From contig NZ_JAAVJL010000005.1 in NCBI RefSeq assembly GCF_012863495.1, positions 62,001-126,000 on the forward strand: a stretch of 64,000 bases of DNA, given 5' to 3'. Each line of letters starts with the position of its first letter. Positions within the stretch are counted from its first letter, which is position 1. Positions 18,753 to 27,653 of this stretch are shown piece after piece. The DNA comes from Pseudanabaena yagii GIHE-NHR1 (GTDB taxonomy: Bacteria > Cyanobacteriota > Cyanobacteriia > Pseudanabaenales > Pseudanabaenaceae). The position numbers and the translations under genes are program-made. A model generated the notes under the pieces. It saw nothing but the letters and a program-made list of their open reading frames with translations. It was not told the DNA's origin and did not search any database.

Positions 18753-20951
18753 TCAGTGAGTTGCCAATTTAGCTAACCGTTCTGCTAGATAAGTATATCT
18801 ATGGCGATCGCTAATCTGTTTAACCGCCAGCCCGATCGCCTTCGACTCACCGACGATAATGGCAAACTTTCGCGCACGAGTCAGTCCAGTGTAGAAAAGA
18901 TTCCGAGAAAGCATCAGAAAATGTTGCATGAACAGAGGCATGATTACCACAGGATATTCGCTGCCCTGTGCCTTATGGATTGTCGTCGCTCTAGCAAGCG
19001 CAATCTCATTAAGATCGGCATAATCATAGACCACTTGCCGATCGCCAAATATAACCGTGACTTCCCGCTCCTCCAAATCTACACCTGTAATCATGCCAAT
19101 ATCCCCATTAAAAACCTCACGGTTATAGTCATTCACCTGCTGCATAATGCGATCGCCTAAACGAAAGATCGTATTCCCATACTTAATTTCGGGCTTCATG
19201 GCATCAGGAGGATTGAGAAGTTGTTGCAAGACAGCATTGAGATTGCGCGTGCCGACATCCCCTCTAGTCATCGGACAGAGAACCTGCATATCTTGCTGAG
19301 GGTCAAAACCCAGACTGGGTAACAACTCCGTAATAATGTCGCAAATACCCTGCTGACCCGCTTCAGCATTCGGCATTTCTAACCAGAGGCAATCGGATTG
19401 AGGCTGATTAGAGACTTTTTCCATATTCGGAAACTTACCCGTATTGATACGGTGAGCATTCTGGATAATTTGACTTGCCTGAGCTTGACGAAATACCTCA
19501 GTGAGCGTGATTACAGGGACTTGCTGAGAATCAATTAAATCTTGGAGAACATTGCCCGCACCGACACTGGGAAGTTGATCGGTATCGCCGACAAGCAGCA
19601 ATTGAGCACCCAAGGGAATCGCCTTAACTAGAGAAAAGGCAAGAAATAGATCCAGCATCGATGCTTCATCAATACCGATCGCTTGAGCGGTCAGAGGATA
19701 TTCCTGATTGCGTTTAAAGCCCATTGACTTCGGGTCAAACTCTAGAAAACGGTGAATTGTCTTAGCTTCACAGCCCGTGACTTCCTGTAATCGTTGAGCC
19801 GCCCGACCCGTCGGCGAAGCCAGAGCAATTTCCTTACCCATCGCTTTCCAGAGTGCGACAATCGTGCGGGTGGTGGTAGTTTTACCTGTCCCTGGTCCAC
19901 CTGTGAGAATTAACACCGACGAATTTGCCGCCATCTCTACGGCTTCGCGTTGTTTAGGAGAGAGTTGGATATTTCTTTGGGTGGTGTAGCGATCAATCCA
20001 AGCCTTGACTCGTTCAGCATCTGGATGATGTTTGTATTGCAATAGTTGATAAACCCGTTCGGCAAGATTTTGTTCAGTATGGAAATAAGTAGGCTTGTAG
20101 CAGATGAACTCTCCTTCTAATCCCTGCATCACTAAGCGATCGTTGATGGAGAGATGGAGAACAATTTTAGAGATAGTTTCAGGATCTGGTTGATAGTCTT
20201 CGAGAGCAAGCAGTTTGATGGCTTTCTCTTCTAGTTCAGGGCGCGGTAAATAGCAATGACCATCTTCAGCAGCTTCCCCTAAACAATGGAATATACCCGC
20301 AATACTGCGAAACTCTGAGCTAACCTCAATACCAATATTCCGAGCGATCTGATCGGCAGTAAAGAAACCAATGCCATAGATATCTGTCGCCAGTTGATAA
20401 GGATTTTCGGAAACGGTCTGAATGGAATCATTACCATAACGCTTAAAAATCTTGACCGCATAGGTGGTGGATACTCCATGTCCTTGTAGAAATACCATGA
20501 CCTCTTTAATCGCCTTTTGAGTTTCCCAAGCAGTTTTGATCATCTTCACCCGTTTCTTGGCAATGCCAGGAACTTCAATCAGACGGTCAATCTCATTTTC
20601 AATGATGTCAAGGGTATCTAAGCCAAAATGAGTGACGATGCGTTTAGCGGTGACTGGTCCCACGCCTTTAATCAGTCCACTGCCCAGATATTTCTCAATT
20701 CCTGTAATCGTGGCGGGTTTAGTTTCACGGTATTGAGTGACTTGGAACTGGTCGCCAAACTTGGGATGCGATCGCCATGTGCCTTCTAGGGCAAGTGTCT
20801 GTCCTGCTTGGATATTAGCAAAGTTACCGACTACGGTGATTAGGTCTTGAGCCTTGGGTACTTTTAGCCGCGCCACGGTATAGCCTGTCTCTTCGGAGTG
20901 AAAGGTGAGGCGTTCGATGATGCCTTGGAGGTAGTCGGTGTTGTCAGGCAT
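18753..20951 (-). CDS. recD2: RecD2-like ATP-dependent DNA helicase
   Basis: A 732-residue SF1B 5'-3' helicase of the RecD2/TraA type. An N-terminal OB-like domain (GIIERLTFHSEETGYTVARL) is followed by helix-hairpin-helix motifs (IKGVGPVTAKRIV, VPGIAKKRV), then the motor: Walker A GGPGTGKTTT near residue 350, Walker B IDEASMLD, motif III LLVGDTDQLPSVGAG, and the C-terminal TIHKAQGSEYPVV and YTGLTRAR. RecD2 acts in DNA repair outside RecBCD. The stop codon TGA (18753-18755) is partly made of the IS target duplication, so the insertion left the protein complete but removed whatever lay immediately downstream. Confidence 0.93.
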   Translation of the reverse strand: MPDNTDYLQGIIERLTFHSEETGYTVARLKVPKAQDLITVVGNFANIQAGQTLALEGTWRSHPKFGDQFQVTQYRETKPATITGIEKYLGSGLIKGVGPVTAKRIVTHFGLDTLDIIENEIDRLIEVPGIAKKRVKMIKTAWETQKAIKEVMVFLQGHGVSTTYAVKIFKRYGNDSIQTVSENPYQLATDIYGIGFFTADQIARNIGIEVSSEFRSIAGIFHCLGEAAEDGHCYLPRPELEEKAIKLLALEDYQPDPETISKIVLHLSINDRLVMQGLEGEFICYKPTYFHTEQNLAERVYQLLQYKHHPDAERVKAWIDRYTTQRNIQLSPKQREAVEMAANSSVLILTGGPGTGKTTTTRTIVALWKAMGKEIALASPTGRAAQRLQEVTGCEAKTIHRFLEFDPKSMGFKRNQEYPLTAQAIGIDEASMLDLFLAFSLVKAIPLGAQLLLVGDTDQLPSVGAGNVLQDLIDSQQVPVITLTEVFRQAQASQIIQNAHRINTGKFPNMEKVSNQPQSDCLWLEMPNAEAGQQGICDIITELLPSLGFDPQQDMQVLCPMTRGDVGTRNLNAVLQQLLNPPDAMKPEIKYGNTIFRLGDRIMQQVNDYNREVFNGDIGMITGVDLEEREVTVIFGDRQVVYDYADLNEIALARATTIHKAQGSEYPVVIMPLFMQHFLMLSRNLFYTGLTRARKFAIIVGESKAIGLAVKQISDRHRYTYLAERLAKLATH

Positions 20952-20971
20952 AAGCCATAAGGATGGATAAA

Positions 20972-21391
20972 TTATGACCAGTTATCTATGGATAACTCTA
21001 CAATTTGTCCAAAATCTGATTTGTTACGGGTGACTAAAGTTGCATTGTTTGTTAAGGCGATCGCGGCAATTTTGAGATCCATATTTCCTAGACGGGGATA
21101 GGCTTTGCGTAAGCGTTGATGCTCTAGGGCAGATGCACGGCTAAAAGGGATAATGGCGATCGCTTGGTAGTTGATTGCTAGTTGCTGTAATCCTTGATAG
21201 GCAAAGATTTGTTCGTCTAATGTTTTTGCTTTAGCTAAAAAAGCGAGTCTTCCTCTAATCTGCTCTTCGTAGGTAATAACGGTAACAGCAACTTCAGGAT
21301 CTTCTATCTCTGCAAGTTTGGCTAAGATTCGCTTTCCTTCTTGTCCATTGCGCTGAATGAGGCTGAGATGATCGGTATCAAAAATATACAT
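20972..21391 (-). CDS. VapC-family PIN-domain toxin
   Basis: A 139-residue PIN-domain RNase, probable toxin of a type II module. The first acidic residues are in FDTDHLS, followed by the conserved glutamate in TYEEQIRG, GNMDLKIAA and VTRNKSDFG. VapC toxins cleave tRNA or rRNA. It lies 6 bases after the small coiled-coil gene at 21398 (both minus strand), its probable antitoxin, and 20 bases upstream of recD2. Confidence 0.88.
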   Translation of the reverse strand: MYIFDTDHLSLIQRNGQEGKRILAKLAEIEDPEVAVTVITYEEQIRGRLAFLAKAKTLDEQIFAYQGLQQLAINYQAIAIIPFSRASALEHQRLRKAYPRLGNMDLKIAAIALTNNATLVTRNKSDFGQIVELSIDNWS

Positions 21392-21397
21392 GATGCT

Positions 21398-21610
21398 CTA
21401 TTCAGCAGATTTGCGCCATTCTTGACCGAGGCGATTTGCTTCGTCAAAGGTGGGATCGTTTTCAAAGCTACCTGCGACTTTTAACCACCAAGGTGTTTTT
21501 TTCTGAACAAATACAGATAGCATCTGTCGCATTTGCGCGAGTTCTGTTTCTAATGCGGCTACTCTAGTTTCTAGATGTTGAGATTTGTCTTCAAGCTGTT
21601 GAGAGAGCAT
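21398..21610 (-). CDS. putative antitoxin of the PIN module
   Basis: A 70-residue protein with an N-terminal coiled coil (LEDKSQHLETRVAALETELAQ-type heptads, residues ~5-40) and a C-terminal PWWLKVAGSFENDPTFDEA segment that probably occupies the toxin active site. Similar short genes precede this type of PIN toxin in cyanobacteria. Antitoxin assignment rests on size, layout and the 6-base spacing to the toxin. Confidence 0.7.
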   Translation of the reverse strand: MLSQQLEDKSQHLETRVAALETELAQMRQMLSVFVQKKTPWWLKVAGSFENDPTFDEANRLGQEWRKSAE

Positions 21611-21699
21611 AGAAGTTTTTGGTGAGCTAAGGTTATGCGGCTATTATAGCAAGATGCTTGCAATTGTAAATTTACGCGATCGCCTCTAATCCCAGCACA

Positions 21700-22869
21700 T
21701 CATAAATCACTGCGAATATTAGCTAAAAACCTCTGTCCACATTGATCTAGATCATTATCTAAAGCAAAGGTTAAACTACGGGTATGGATTGCATCAGGTT
21801 TATGATCAAGCGCTTTTGTTAAATCCTGCGGATAGATTAGAATTGCTTCGGGACATTGCATGGCGATCGCGTAGCTCCGCACTTGATGTAAGTCTTGACT
21901 GCTAACGGTTTCCTTGATTTTATATTTGGCATCAAGAATAAATTTACATTCTTCTGACTGGATATCTTTGATTACAAGGTCAATGGCACAGGTTAAACCA
22001 ATTTGAATGGAATATTGTTTATATAGTCGCAAATGCGGTGGTAAATGCCTTTTTAGCCATGCTGCGACAAAATTTTCATAGAGAGATGCCATATCAATCA
22101 AAAAGCTAAAGGACGATAGCTGTCCTTGCTTATGGGTTGGGGCTGTACGATCCAGAAAAAATTGACAGAGGAGATGTAGATAGCGATAGTCTTGATTGAG
22201 TCGAGAATAATGGCGATCGCGGCAGTCAGCAGCAGTAAATGGATATAAATTTACATAGCCTTGTAATGCGTGAAATGCTTTATGCACTTTGGTTTGGGTG
22301 TTTTCTGTGCAAAGCTGCGATCGCAAAATCCGATGCAACGTATAGAAAATTATTTGATTGTCTTCGTTGTCGTGGGTATTTTCTTGATATTGACAGGGAA
22401 TCTTTATTTGCCAAGGCTTTTGGATGGCTTTAGGAATATCAATGCGTCCGCGCACATATTCCAAATTCGCATTTTGAGAAATATAGCTGCGATAGAGTCC
22501 GCGCCGACATTTTTCGAGAACTTGATTAGCCAGTAATGCAGCTAGGCTATTGAGAAAGTCTTGAAGCGTATCACAATTTACAAGTTCTGGAAATTTAAAG
22601 CCATTAAATTCGGGTGTATATTCCAACATTGCCAAGACATTTTTAATCGGTGTTTTCGGCTCAATAAAGATTGCTAAATCTGGGGAGACTTGGATATAGC
22701 CAACATAGCCCTGTGCGTTAATGCGCCAGCGATCGCCTTTTTTATCAGCAATTAAATTAATCTCAATTTGCTTGCTGTATTCACGATATAGCTTCTCTTT
22801 CAAATCATAACTAATTGATTCTCTAGGAATTTCCTGTGATTGATACTCTTTAAGCGTAATGATTAGCAT
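21700..22869 (-). CDS. mcrC: McrC-like nuclease subunit of a type IV restriction system
   Basis: A 389-residue McrC-family protein. The N-terminal part (VGYIQVSPDLAIFIEPK) is the McrB-contacting region, and the C-terminal PD-(D/E)xK nuclease is visible as CAIDLVIKD followed by FILDAKYK near residues 300-325. Together with McrB it cleaves modified DNA. It is 22 bases downstream of mcrB in the same operon. The frame is complete. Confidence 0.9.
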   Translation of the reverse strand: MLIITLKEYQSQEIPRESISYDLKEKLYREYSKQIEINLIADKKGDRWRINAQGYVGYIQVSPDLAIFIEPKTPIKNVLAMLEYTPEFNGFKFPELVNCDTLQDFLNSLAALLANQVLEKCRRGLYRSYISQNANLEYVRGRIDIPKAIQKPWQIKIPCQYQENTHDNEDNQIIFYTLHRILRSQLCTENTQTKVHKAFHALQGYVNLYPFTAADCRDRHYSRLNQDYRYLHLLCQFFLDRTAPTHKQGQLSSFSFLIDMASLYENFVAAWLKRHLPPHLRLYKQYSIQIGLTCAIDLVIKDIQSEECKFILDAKYKIKETVSSQDLHQVRSYAIAMQCPEAILIYPQDLTKALDHKPDAIHTRSLTFALDNDLDQCGQRFLANIRSDL

Positions 22870-22891
22870 TTATTAAGCTTACTCAATTTGA

Positions 22892-24286
22892 TTAATAAAT
22901 CAGTTTCTGCACATTGATCCAGCGAAAGGATTCAATAATTTCTTTGCTTTGATTGTCAAAGAAATACTCCTCTAAATATGGCTCTACTTCCATTTGCCAA
23001 ATATCCTCTATTTCCTCTGACAAGTTATCAGTCATGAAGAAAGAAGTCCCTAGTTCATAGTCATTGCTGCCCATTGCCTCACAAATTTTTTGGTTTAAAC
23101 CTTCTAAAACTGCAATCAATTTCTCTATGGGAAAACCTGAATCTTGAAGTTTATTCCTTAAACTTTGATAGTTAGGTGTGATTTTGATAAAGGCAAAACG
23201 GCGGCGCAGGGCATGATCGATTAGGGCGATTGAGCGATCAGCAGTGTTCATTGTGCCAATAATCAACACGTTGTCAGGTATTGTGAAAGTCTTACCTGAA
23301 GATAGGGTGATTTCTGCGTTGCGATATTCCAATAAATACATCAGTTCGCCGAATACCTGTGAAATATTGGCGCGATTGATTTCATCAATGATAAAAACAC
23401 AGGGAAGATCTTGATATTTCGTTTGTGCCTTTTCGCAAAATTGAATAAATCGACCTTCTGCATAGTTATAGGTCAAACTGCCATCTTTGATTTCTGGCTT
23501 CAGTCCTCGCATGAAGTCTTCGTAAGTATAGGATGGATGAAACTGCACTAGATCCACATAACCATTTTGAACCGAAGTTAAGTATTTAGCAAATTTCTGA
23601 GCAATAAATGTTTTACCCGTGCCAGGGGATCCAGCAAGAATAATTTGCTTTTTCCGTTTAATTGTCTTTTCGTATCTATCTAGCTCTTCTGGAGTAATTG
23701 AAGTGTCTTGTAAAAATTGTTTAGCTATATAAACAGCAAAATTGTCAATGAAAGGTTGGGTTTCAGTCTCTAACTCATCTGAGACTATGTACGAATTATC
23801 GCTTGAATCTTCTGTATCATCTACTTCTTCCAAATCATCAGGAGATTTTTGCTTTGAATTTTTAGAGTCATTAAGTCTTTTGTCCTTCTTATCTTGAGCA
23901 TGTTTAGCTCTCATTTCTTTTGCCTTTTCAGTTTTCTCGTCTTCATCAAGACTGAAAAGTTCATTACGGTTAGACCTAAATTGCGAAGTTAAAGCCCAGT
24001 ATCCCATACGAGGATTTTCAATTAATCCGTAATGCCGTAAATATGTTCTAGCCCAATCCGCCCTGTATTCAGCTTCACTTCTATCTTCAACATAATATAT
24101 AGTTCCATCTTTATTTTTTCTCTTGCTAGGATGTTTTATACTTAAATCCCGTTCAGATAAGTTCATCAAAGTTTTTACCTTGCCAAAGATTTCATCGTTT
24201 GTGCCAGAGCCTCCCAAATCTTCTAAAGCCTCAAGTATGGGAAATATATAGTCAAAATTCTGGGGTAATTCTTCTGTTTGATTCAT
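22892..24286 (-). CDS. mcrB: McrB-like AAA+ GTPase with Mrr-type N-terminal winged helix
   Basis: A 464-residue motor subunit. Residues ~10-105 match the Mrr N-terminal winged-helix domain (DWARTYLRHYGLIENPRMGYWALT), which likely recognises DNA in place of the usual McrB specificity domain. A charged linker (~110-190) follows, then the McrB AAA+ module: Walker A AGSPGTGKTF near residue 218, FIIDEINRANISQ near 300 and the McrB signature TMNTADRS near 345. McrB proteins hydrolyse GTP and translocate DNA to activate McrC. The fused recognition domain suggests a different modified-DNA target from E. coli McrBC. Confidence 0.9.
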   Translation of the reverse strand: MNQTEELPQNFDYIFPILEALEDLGGSGTNDEIFGKVKTLMNLSERDLSIKHPSKRKNKDGTIYYVEDRSEAEYRADWARTYLRHYGLIENPRMGYWALTSQFRSNRNELFSLDEDEKTEKAKEMRAKHAQDKKDKRLNDSKNSKQKSPDDLEEVDDTEDSSDNSYIVSDELETETQPFIDNFAVYIAKQFLQDTSITPEELDRYEKTIKRKKQIILAGSPGTGKTFIAQKFAKYLTSVQNGYVDLVQFHPSYTYEDFMRGLKPEIKDGSLTYNYAEGRFIQFCEKAQTKYQDLPCVFIIDEINRANISQVFGELMYLLEYRNAEITLSSGKTFTIPDNVLIIGTMNTADRSIALIDHALRRRFAFIKITPNYQSLRNKLQDSGFPIEKLIAVLEGLNQKICEAMGSNDYELGTSFFMTDNLSEEIEDIWQMEVEPYLEEYFFDNQSKEIIESFRWINVQKLIY

Positions 24287-24528
24287 ACTTTACCGATGAT
24301 TACCCTGCTCAATGAGAATTCAACACTATTTGATGATTTTACGCCATCATTTGTCTAAACAAGCGAAATTAAGGCTAAATTTTAACTTAAAAACAGGATC
24401 ATACGGCTTTTTAAGTTTTGATAAGAGTAAACGTCGCTGTCAAACCTAGACTTAGTATTGATTGGAAATAGACGATCGCCCTTAATATACTCAAAAAAAC
24501 AGCGACTACACGAAACTTGTCTCAAGAA

Positions 24529-24674
24529 GCGATCGCTGAAAACTTAATCTCAACTTTTTGATTGAGAGCGCCAGCAATTTTCTGTAACATTGACAGCGAA
24601 TGCCCATCATAATCAGCATCCTCAAGCAAGAGCGATCGCCGATTACTTAGTACCAACGCGATTATTGGGGTTTG
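24529..24674 (-). pseudogene. XRE-antitoxin C-terminal remnant, copy 1
   Basis: On the minus strand this block reads IIALVLSNRRSLLLEDAD, then SLSMLQKIAGALNQKVEIKF and a stop, the usual C-terminal end of a small helix-turn-helix antitoxin. No start codon or N-terminal half is present. It is nearly identical (two or three differences) to 25533-25678. The rest of the 441-base gap 24287-24727 shows no gene. Confidence 0.75.
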
Positions 24675-24727
24675 TTTCGTTTTGATGAGAGGCGATCACG
24701 GTTAGATAGTGAAGATTGAGGCGATCG

Positions 24728-25135
24728 CTAGAAAAGAATTGCAAATCCTTCTTGATGAAAGTGGCGATCGGCAGTCAGGACTTCAAGAATATTATTTTCC
24801 CGCATGACTACCATTGAGATACAATCAGTTAAACTATAACCCTTATCTGGTCGGTTTTCGTAGAGTGCAAATCCTAACTTTCGTAATTCGGGAGTATAAC
24901 TAACAACTTGGATACTTGGCTCTCGCAACATTTGCGTACACATCGCCAGAGATTTCTGTCTCATCAAACTACCCCGAATAGAAGCATAGTTTAGAACTTC
25001 ATCAATTACGCCATCCGTTGTTACGATTTTGTCATCCGCGTATATTTGCGAACATATCATCGCTTTCTTATGCCATTGGTCTTTTGAGAAAAGCAAAGCT
25101 ATCCAATAGCAGGTATCACCAAAGATTATTTTCAT
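24728..25135 (-). CDS. PIN-domain toxin
   Basis: A 135-residue PIN-domain protein, probable RNase toxin. Acidic residues: GDTCYW near the start, TDGVIDEVLNYA, SLTDCISMVVM and TADRHFHQEGF at the end. It follows its presumed antitoxin (25145-25402) by 9 bases on the minus strand. The pair is bracketed by the two copies of the XRE remnant. Confidence 0.88.
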   Translation of the reverse strand: MKIIFGDTCYWIALLFSKDQWHKKAMICSQIYADDKIVTTDGVIDEVLNYASIRGSLMRQKSLAMCTQMLREPSIQVVSYTPELRKLGFALYENRPDKGYSLTDCISMVVMRENNILEVLTADRHFHQEGFAILF

Positions 25136-25144
25136 AATTTGTGT

Positions 25145-25402
25145 TTATGATTCGTAAGAACGCTTAGGAGAACCATAAAGATAATGATCGTGCTGTTCTG
25201 CTCCATCCGTAGGCATAGTATTCAACACCTCTTGAGGGATGTCCGAAATTAGCTCCTCAATAAACATCCAAAATGGCTTACGGGTTTCTTGTTGGCGATG
25301 ATGCTTAATTCTAGTTAGTAACAAAAAATCAAAAAGTTCCTCTACAACGAGGTCTGGCGATCGCTCTATTTCTTGGATTAGCTTTTCTTTGGTGGTCATC
25401 AT
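25145..25402 (-). CDS. antitoxin of the PIN module (DUF2281-like)
   Basis: An 85-residue protein of the kind that precedes PIN toxins: LIQEIERSPDLVVEELFDFLLLTR is a helical DUF2281-like segment, followed by a flexible tail. Its gene stops 9 bases before the toxin start. No obvious DNA-binding motif beyond the N-terminal helices. Confidence 0.75.
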   Translation of the reverse strand: MMTTKEKLIQEIERSPDLVVEELFDFLLLTRIKHHRQQETRKPFWMFIEELISDIPQEVLNTMPTDGAEQHDHYLYGSPKRSYES

Positions 25403-25532
25403 AGCTTGACTCCTTTACTTGCTAATATTTTGACATATTTTCTTGCTTTTTCTGTTGGATATGCACAAGAGAATAAGCGATCGCCCTTATTTTGCTGAAA
25501 AAACAGCGCTTGCACCAAACTTGACTCAAGAC

Positions 25533-25678
25533 GCGATCGCTGAAAACTTAATCTCAACTTTTTGATTGAGAGCGCCAGCAATTTTCTGTAACATTGACAG
25601 CGAATGCCCATCATAATCAGCATCCTCAAGCAAGAGCGATCGCCGATTGTTTAGTACCAACGCGATTATTGGGGTTTG
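25533..25678 (-). pseudogene. XRE-antitoxin C-terminal remnant, copy 2
   Basis: 146-base near-duplicate of 24529-24674, same orientation, 1004 bases away. Weaker similarity extends another ~55 bases on its left side. It encodes the same ~48-codon antitoxin tail and stop. Confidence 0.75.
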
Positions 25679-25735
25679 ACGAGAGGCGATCGCATTGTAG
25701 ATTTAGCGATCGGCGGTATAAAATACAACTACGAT

Positions 25736-25741
25736 AAGAGG
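25736..25741 (+). promoter_or_regulatory. ribosome-binding site for the MazE-like gene
   Basis: AAGAGG lies 9 bases before ATG 25751 and touches the alternative ATG 25742, favouring 25751 as the start. Confidence 0.5.
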
Positions 25742-25750
25742 ATGATCAAC

Positions 25751-26017
25751 ATGGCGATCGCAACACCAAACGCACTAACAGATAACCGTATCCGCTACGT
25801 CACCAACATCGAAGGCAAAACAATCGATGTAATTGTCCCCGTTGAACTTTGGCAACAAATCATTAATTCCATCAACATTGATAGCAACCTATCTCAACAA
25901 GAAGATAATCTGGAATCCTTCTCTTTACAGAATTTAGAACAATGCTATGGAGAAGATGAACCTGAGTACCCATTAGAGCTAATCAAGGAACACAACAGCG
26001 ATTATGCAAGAAAGTAA
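25751..26017 (+). CDS. antitoxin of the MazF/PemK-type pair
   Basis: An 88-residue protein (start chosen at ATG 25751 from the AAGAGG site; the frame is open upstream to a TTG at 25676). The centre, RYVTNIEGKTIDVIVPVELWQQIINSI, looks like a short beta-strand dimerisation or DNA-binding region, followed by an acidic tail (EQCYGEDEPEYPLEL) typical of antitoxins. It overlaps the toxin gene by 14 bases. Confidence 0.7.
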   Translation: MAIATPNALTDNRIRYVTNIEGKTIDVIVPVELWQQIINSINIDSNLSQQEDNLESFSLQNLEQCYGEDEPEYPLELIKEHNSDYARK

Positions 26018-26354
26018 AATTATTCTTACCCCTATTCCACAATCCAATGGAGCCATCAAAAATCGTCCTGCATTAATTCTCAGGAAAATGCCAAAATATC
26101 AAGACCTTTTAGTTTGTGGAATAAGCACCCAGCTAAAGCAATATATTCCCAATTTTGACGAAATCATTTCTCCTAATGATGCTGACTTTGAATTAAGCGG
26201 CTTAACTAGTCCTTCCGTTATCCGATTAAGCTTTCTAACCGTCATCCCTAATAAAAACGTAATTGGAGCGATCGGCAATATTTCAATAGAGAGGTATCAG
26301 CGCCTTATCGCAAACCTAGCCCACTATTTGACCCAAAATGAACACAACTTATAA
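26004..26354 (+). CDS. MazF/PemK-family toxin
   Basis: A 116-residue PemK/MazF-type endoribonuclease. Family features: ILTPIPQSNGAIKNRPALIL at the start (the conserved K-x-RP motif), DLLVCGISTQ, and SVIRLSFLTVIP-NKNVIGAIG. Such toxins cleave mRNA at short sequences. Overlaps the antitoxin gene, consistent with coupled expression. Confidence 0.85.
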   Translation: MQESKIILTPIPQSNGAIKNRPALILRKMPKYQDLLVCGISTQLKQYIPNFDEIISPNDADFELSGLTSPSVIRLSFLTVIPNKNVIGAIGNISIERYQRLIANLAHYLTQNEHNL

Positions 26355-26394
26355 GCAACTGTAACGCCCTCATCAAAGAAGGTTAGATAATTCA

Positions 26395-26742
26395 ATGGCA
26401 ACCACAGATAACACCCTAGACTCATGGCGCAAAACCCTAGAAACTTTGCTCCAGTACTATGCCGATCTTCCCTATCGCTATGGCAACGTGAGTGCTTACG
26501 TTGTTGTTAGTCGCGATCGCAACCACTTCATGCTGATGCGCGAAGGATGGGAAAATAGTCGGAGAGTACATGGATGTGTTGTTCATGCCGAAATTCGTAA
26601 CGACAAAATCTGGATTCACTATGATGGTATTGAAGATGGCATTACTGATGAACTAGTTGCAGCAGGAGTTCCCAAGGATCATATTGTCTTAGCTTTTCAT
26701 CCGCCTCAAGTGAGAGAGCATACTGGATATGCTTTGGCATAA
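26395..26742 (+). CDS. xisI: XisI-family protein (fdxN element excision controlling factor)
   Basis: A 115-residue XisI protein: LLQYYADLPYRYGN, then HFMLMREGW, RRVHGCVVHAEI, KIWIHYDGIEDGI and VPKDHIVLAFHPPQVREHTGYA. XisI works with XisH to control developmentally regulated excision of the nifD/fdxN-type elements in heterocystous cyanobacteria, and many homologues in other cyanobacteria have unknown roles. No xisH is adjacent; the gene lies alone between toxin-antitoxin pairs, so it may be an orphan or part of a nuclease-regulator pair whose partner was lost. Confidence 0.9.
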   Translation: MATTDNTLDSWRKTLETLLQYYADLPYRYGNVSAYVVVSRDRNHFMLMREGWENSRRVHGCVVHAEIRNDKIWIHYDGIEDGITDELVAAGVPKDHIVLAFHPPQVREHTGYALA

Positions 26743-26818
26743 GCTCTGAGATGATCGCATCGTAAAACAGCGATTTATATAGGGTAATATATAGCTAGTA
26801 AACGCTTGAGATCCCTAT

Positions 26819-26823
26819 GGAGG
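26819..26823 (+). promoter_or_regulatory. ribosome-binding site deciding the start at 26830
   Basis: GGAGG lies 6 bases before ATG 26830; the in-frame TTG at 26806 has none. Confidence 0.65.
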
Positions 26824-26829
26824 TGCAAA

Positions 26830-27183
26830 ATGAACCAAAAACTAATTACAGATCTGACCATAGAAGATCTCAAAACCGTGATTACTGAAGTCGTAGTTAC
26901 GCAGCTACGGCAATGGTTTGGCAAACCAAACTCATCAATTACCACAGTCAAACCAGAGCCAACTATCCCTACCAATCAGCCCTACGTTAATGCTGAAGGC
27001 GTTTACATATTGCCAACAAGGACACCAGAAGAAATTGCAGCAAGGGCAAAAGCATTGAGTGATCTTTTCAGTGAATGGGATCTCCGAGAAGATGCTGATG
27101 AACAACGAGAGACATGGGAATATTTGCAACAGGCTCTAGACGAAGAATTGGTAACTGAACGTCCACTCTCACTCACCGCATGA
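26830..27183 (+). CDS. antitoxin of a PIN-domain pair
   Basis: A 117-residue protein (start moved to ATG 26830 because of the GGAGG site). The N-terminal ~30 residues (LIADL-type helices: LITDLTIEDLKTVITEVV) and the Pro/Thr-rich middle are followed by an acidic segment LPTRTPEEIAARAKALSDLF. It overlaps the PIN toxin by 4 bases (ATGA), a hallmark of coupled type II modules. Function inferred from that layout. Confidence 0.75.
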   Translation: MNQKLITDLTIEDLKTVITEVVVTQLRQWFGKPNSSITTVKPEPTIPTNQPYVNAEGVYILPTRTPEEIAARAKALSDLFSEWDLREDADEQRETWEYLQQALDEELVTERPLSLTA

Positions 27184-27632
27184 TTGTTTTACTTGACTCA
27201 GCCCCCCTCGGCATCCTATCAAACCCCAACTCCACCCCCGCTACCCTAGAATGCCGCTATTGGTCAGAGAGATTAGTTGCCAAGGGTTATAGATTAATTG
27301 TTCCTGAAATTACCGACTACGAAGTTAGGCGCGAATTACTAAGAGCCAACAAACTAGCAGGTATCAGGCGTTTAGATCAGCTAAAAAATCGCTTAGAGTA
27401 TTTACCCCTGACCACAGCAACGATGCAAAAAGCTGCTGAATTTTGGGCAGAAGCGAGACAGACAGGTAAACCAACCGCCAGTCCAGACGCACTAGATGGC
27501 GATGTCATACTTGCCGCTCAAGCATCACTAATTGCAGAATCACAGGGTGATCGCATTGTCGTAGTAGCCACAACAAACGTAGGACATTTGGAAAGATTTG
27601 TAAACGCCAAATACTGGCAAGCGATCGCCTAA
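27180..27632 (+). CDS. PIN-domain nuclease toxin
   Basis: A 150-residue PIN-domain protein: LLDSAPLG (first Asp), PEITDYEVRRELL, DALDGDVILAAQA (Asp pair) and VVATTNVGHLERF at the end, the variant found in cyanobacterial PIN toxins that lack the usual TxD. It follows the antitoxin with a 4-base overlap. Confidence 0.85.
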   Translation: MIVLLDSAPLGILSNPNSTPATLECRYWSERLVAKGYRLIVPEITDYEVRRELLRANKLAGIRRLDQLKNRLEYLPLTTATMQKAAEFWAEARQTGKPTASPDALDGDVILAAQASLIAESQGDRIVVVATTNVGHLERFVNAKYWQAIA

Positions 27633-27653
27633 GTTACAGAAACAAACATAGAT

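Noticed and set aside
25399-25629. 76-residue minus-strand open frame
   Set aside because: It runs through the XRE-antitoxin remnant in another frame and resembles no family.
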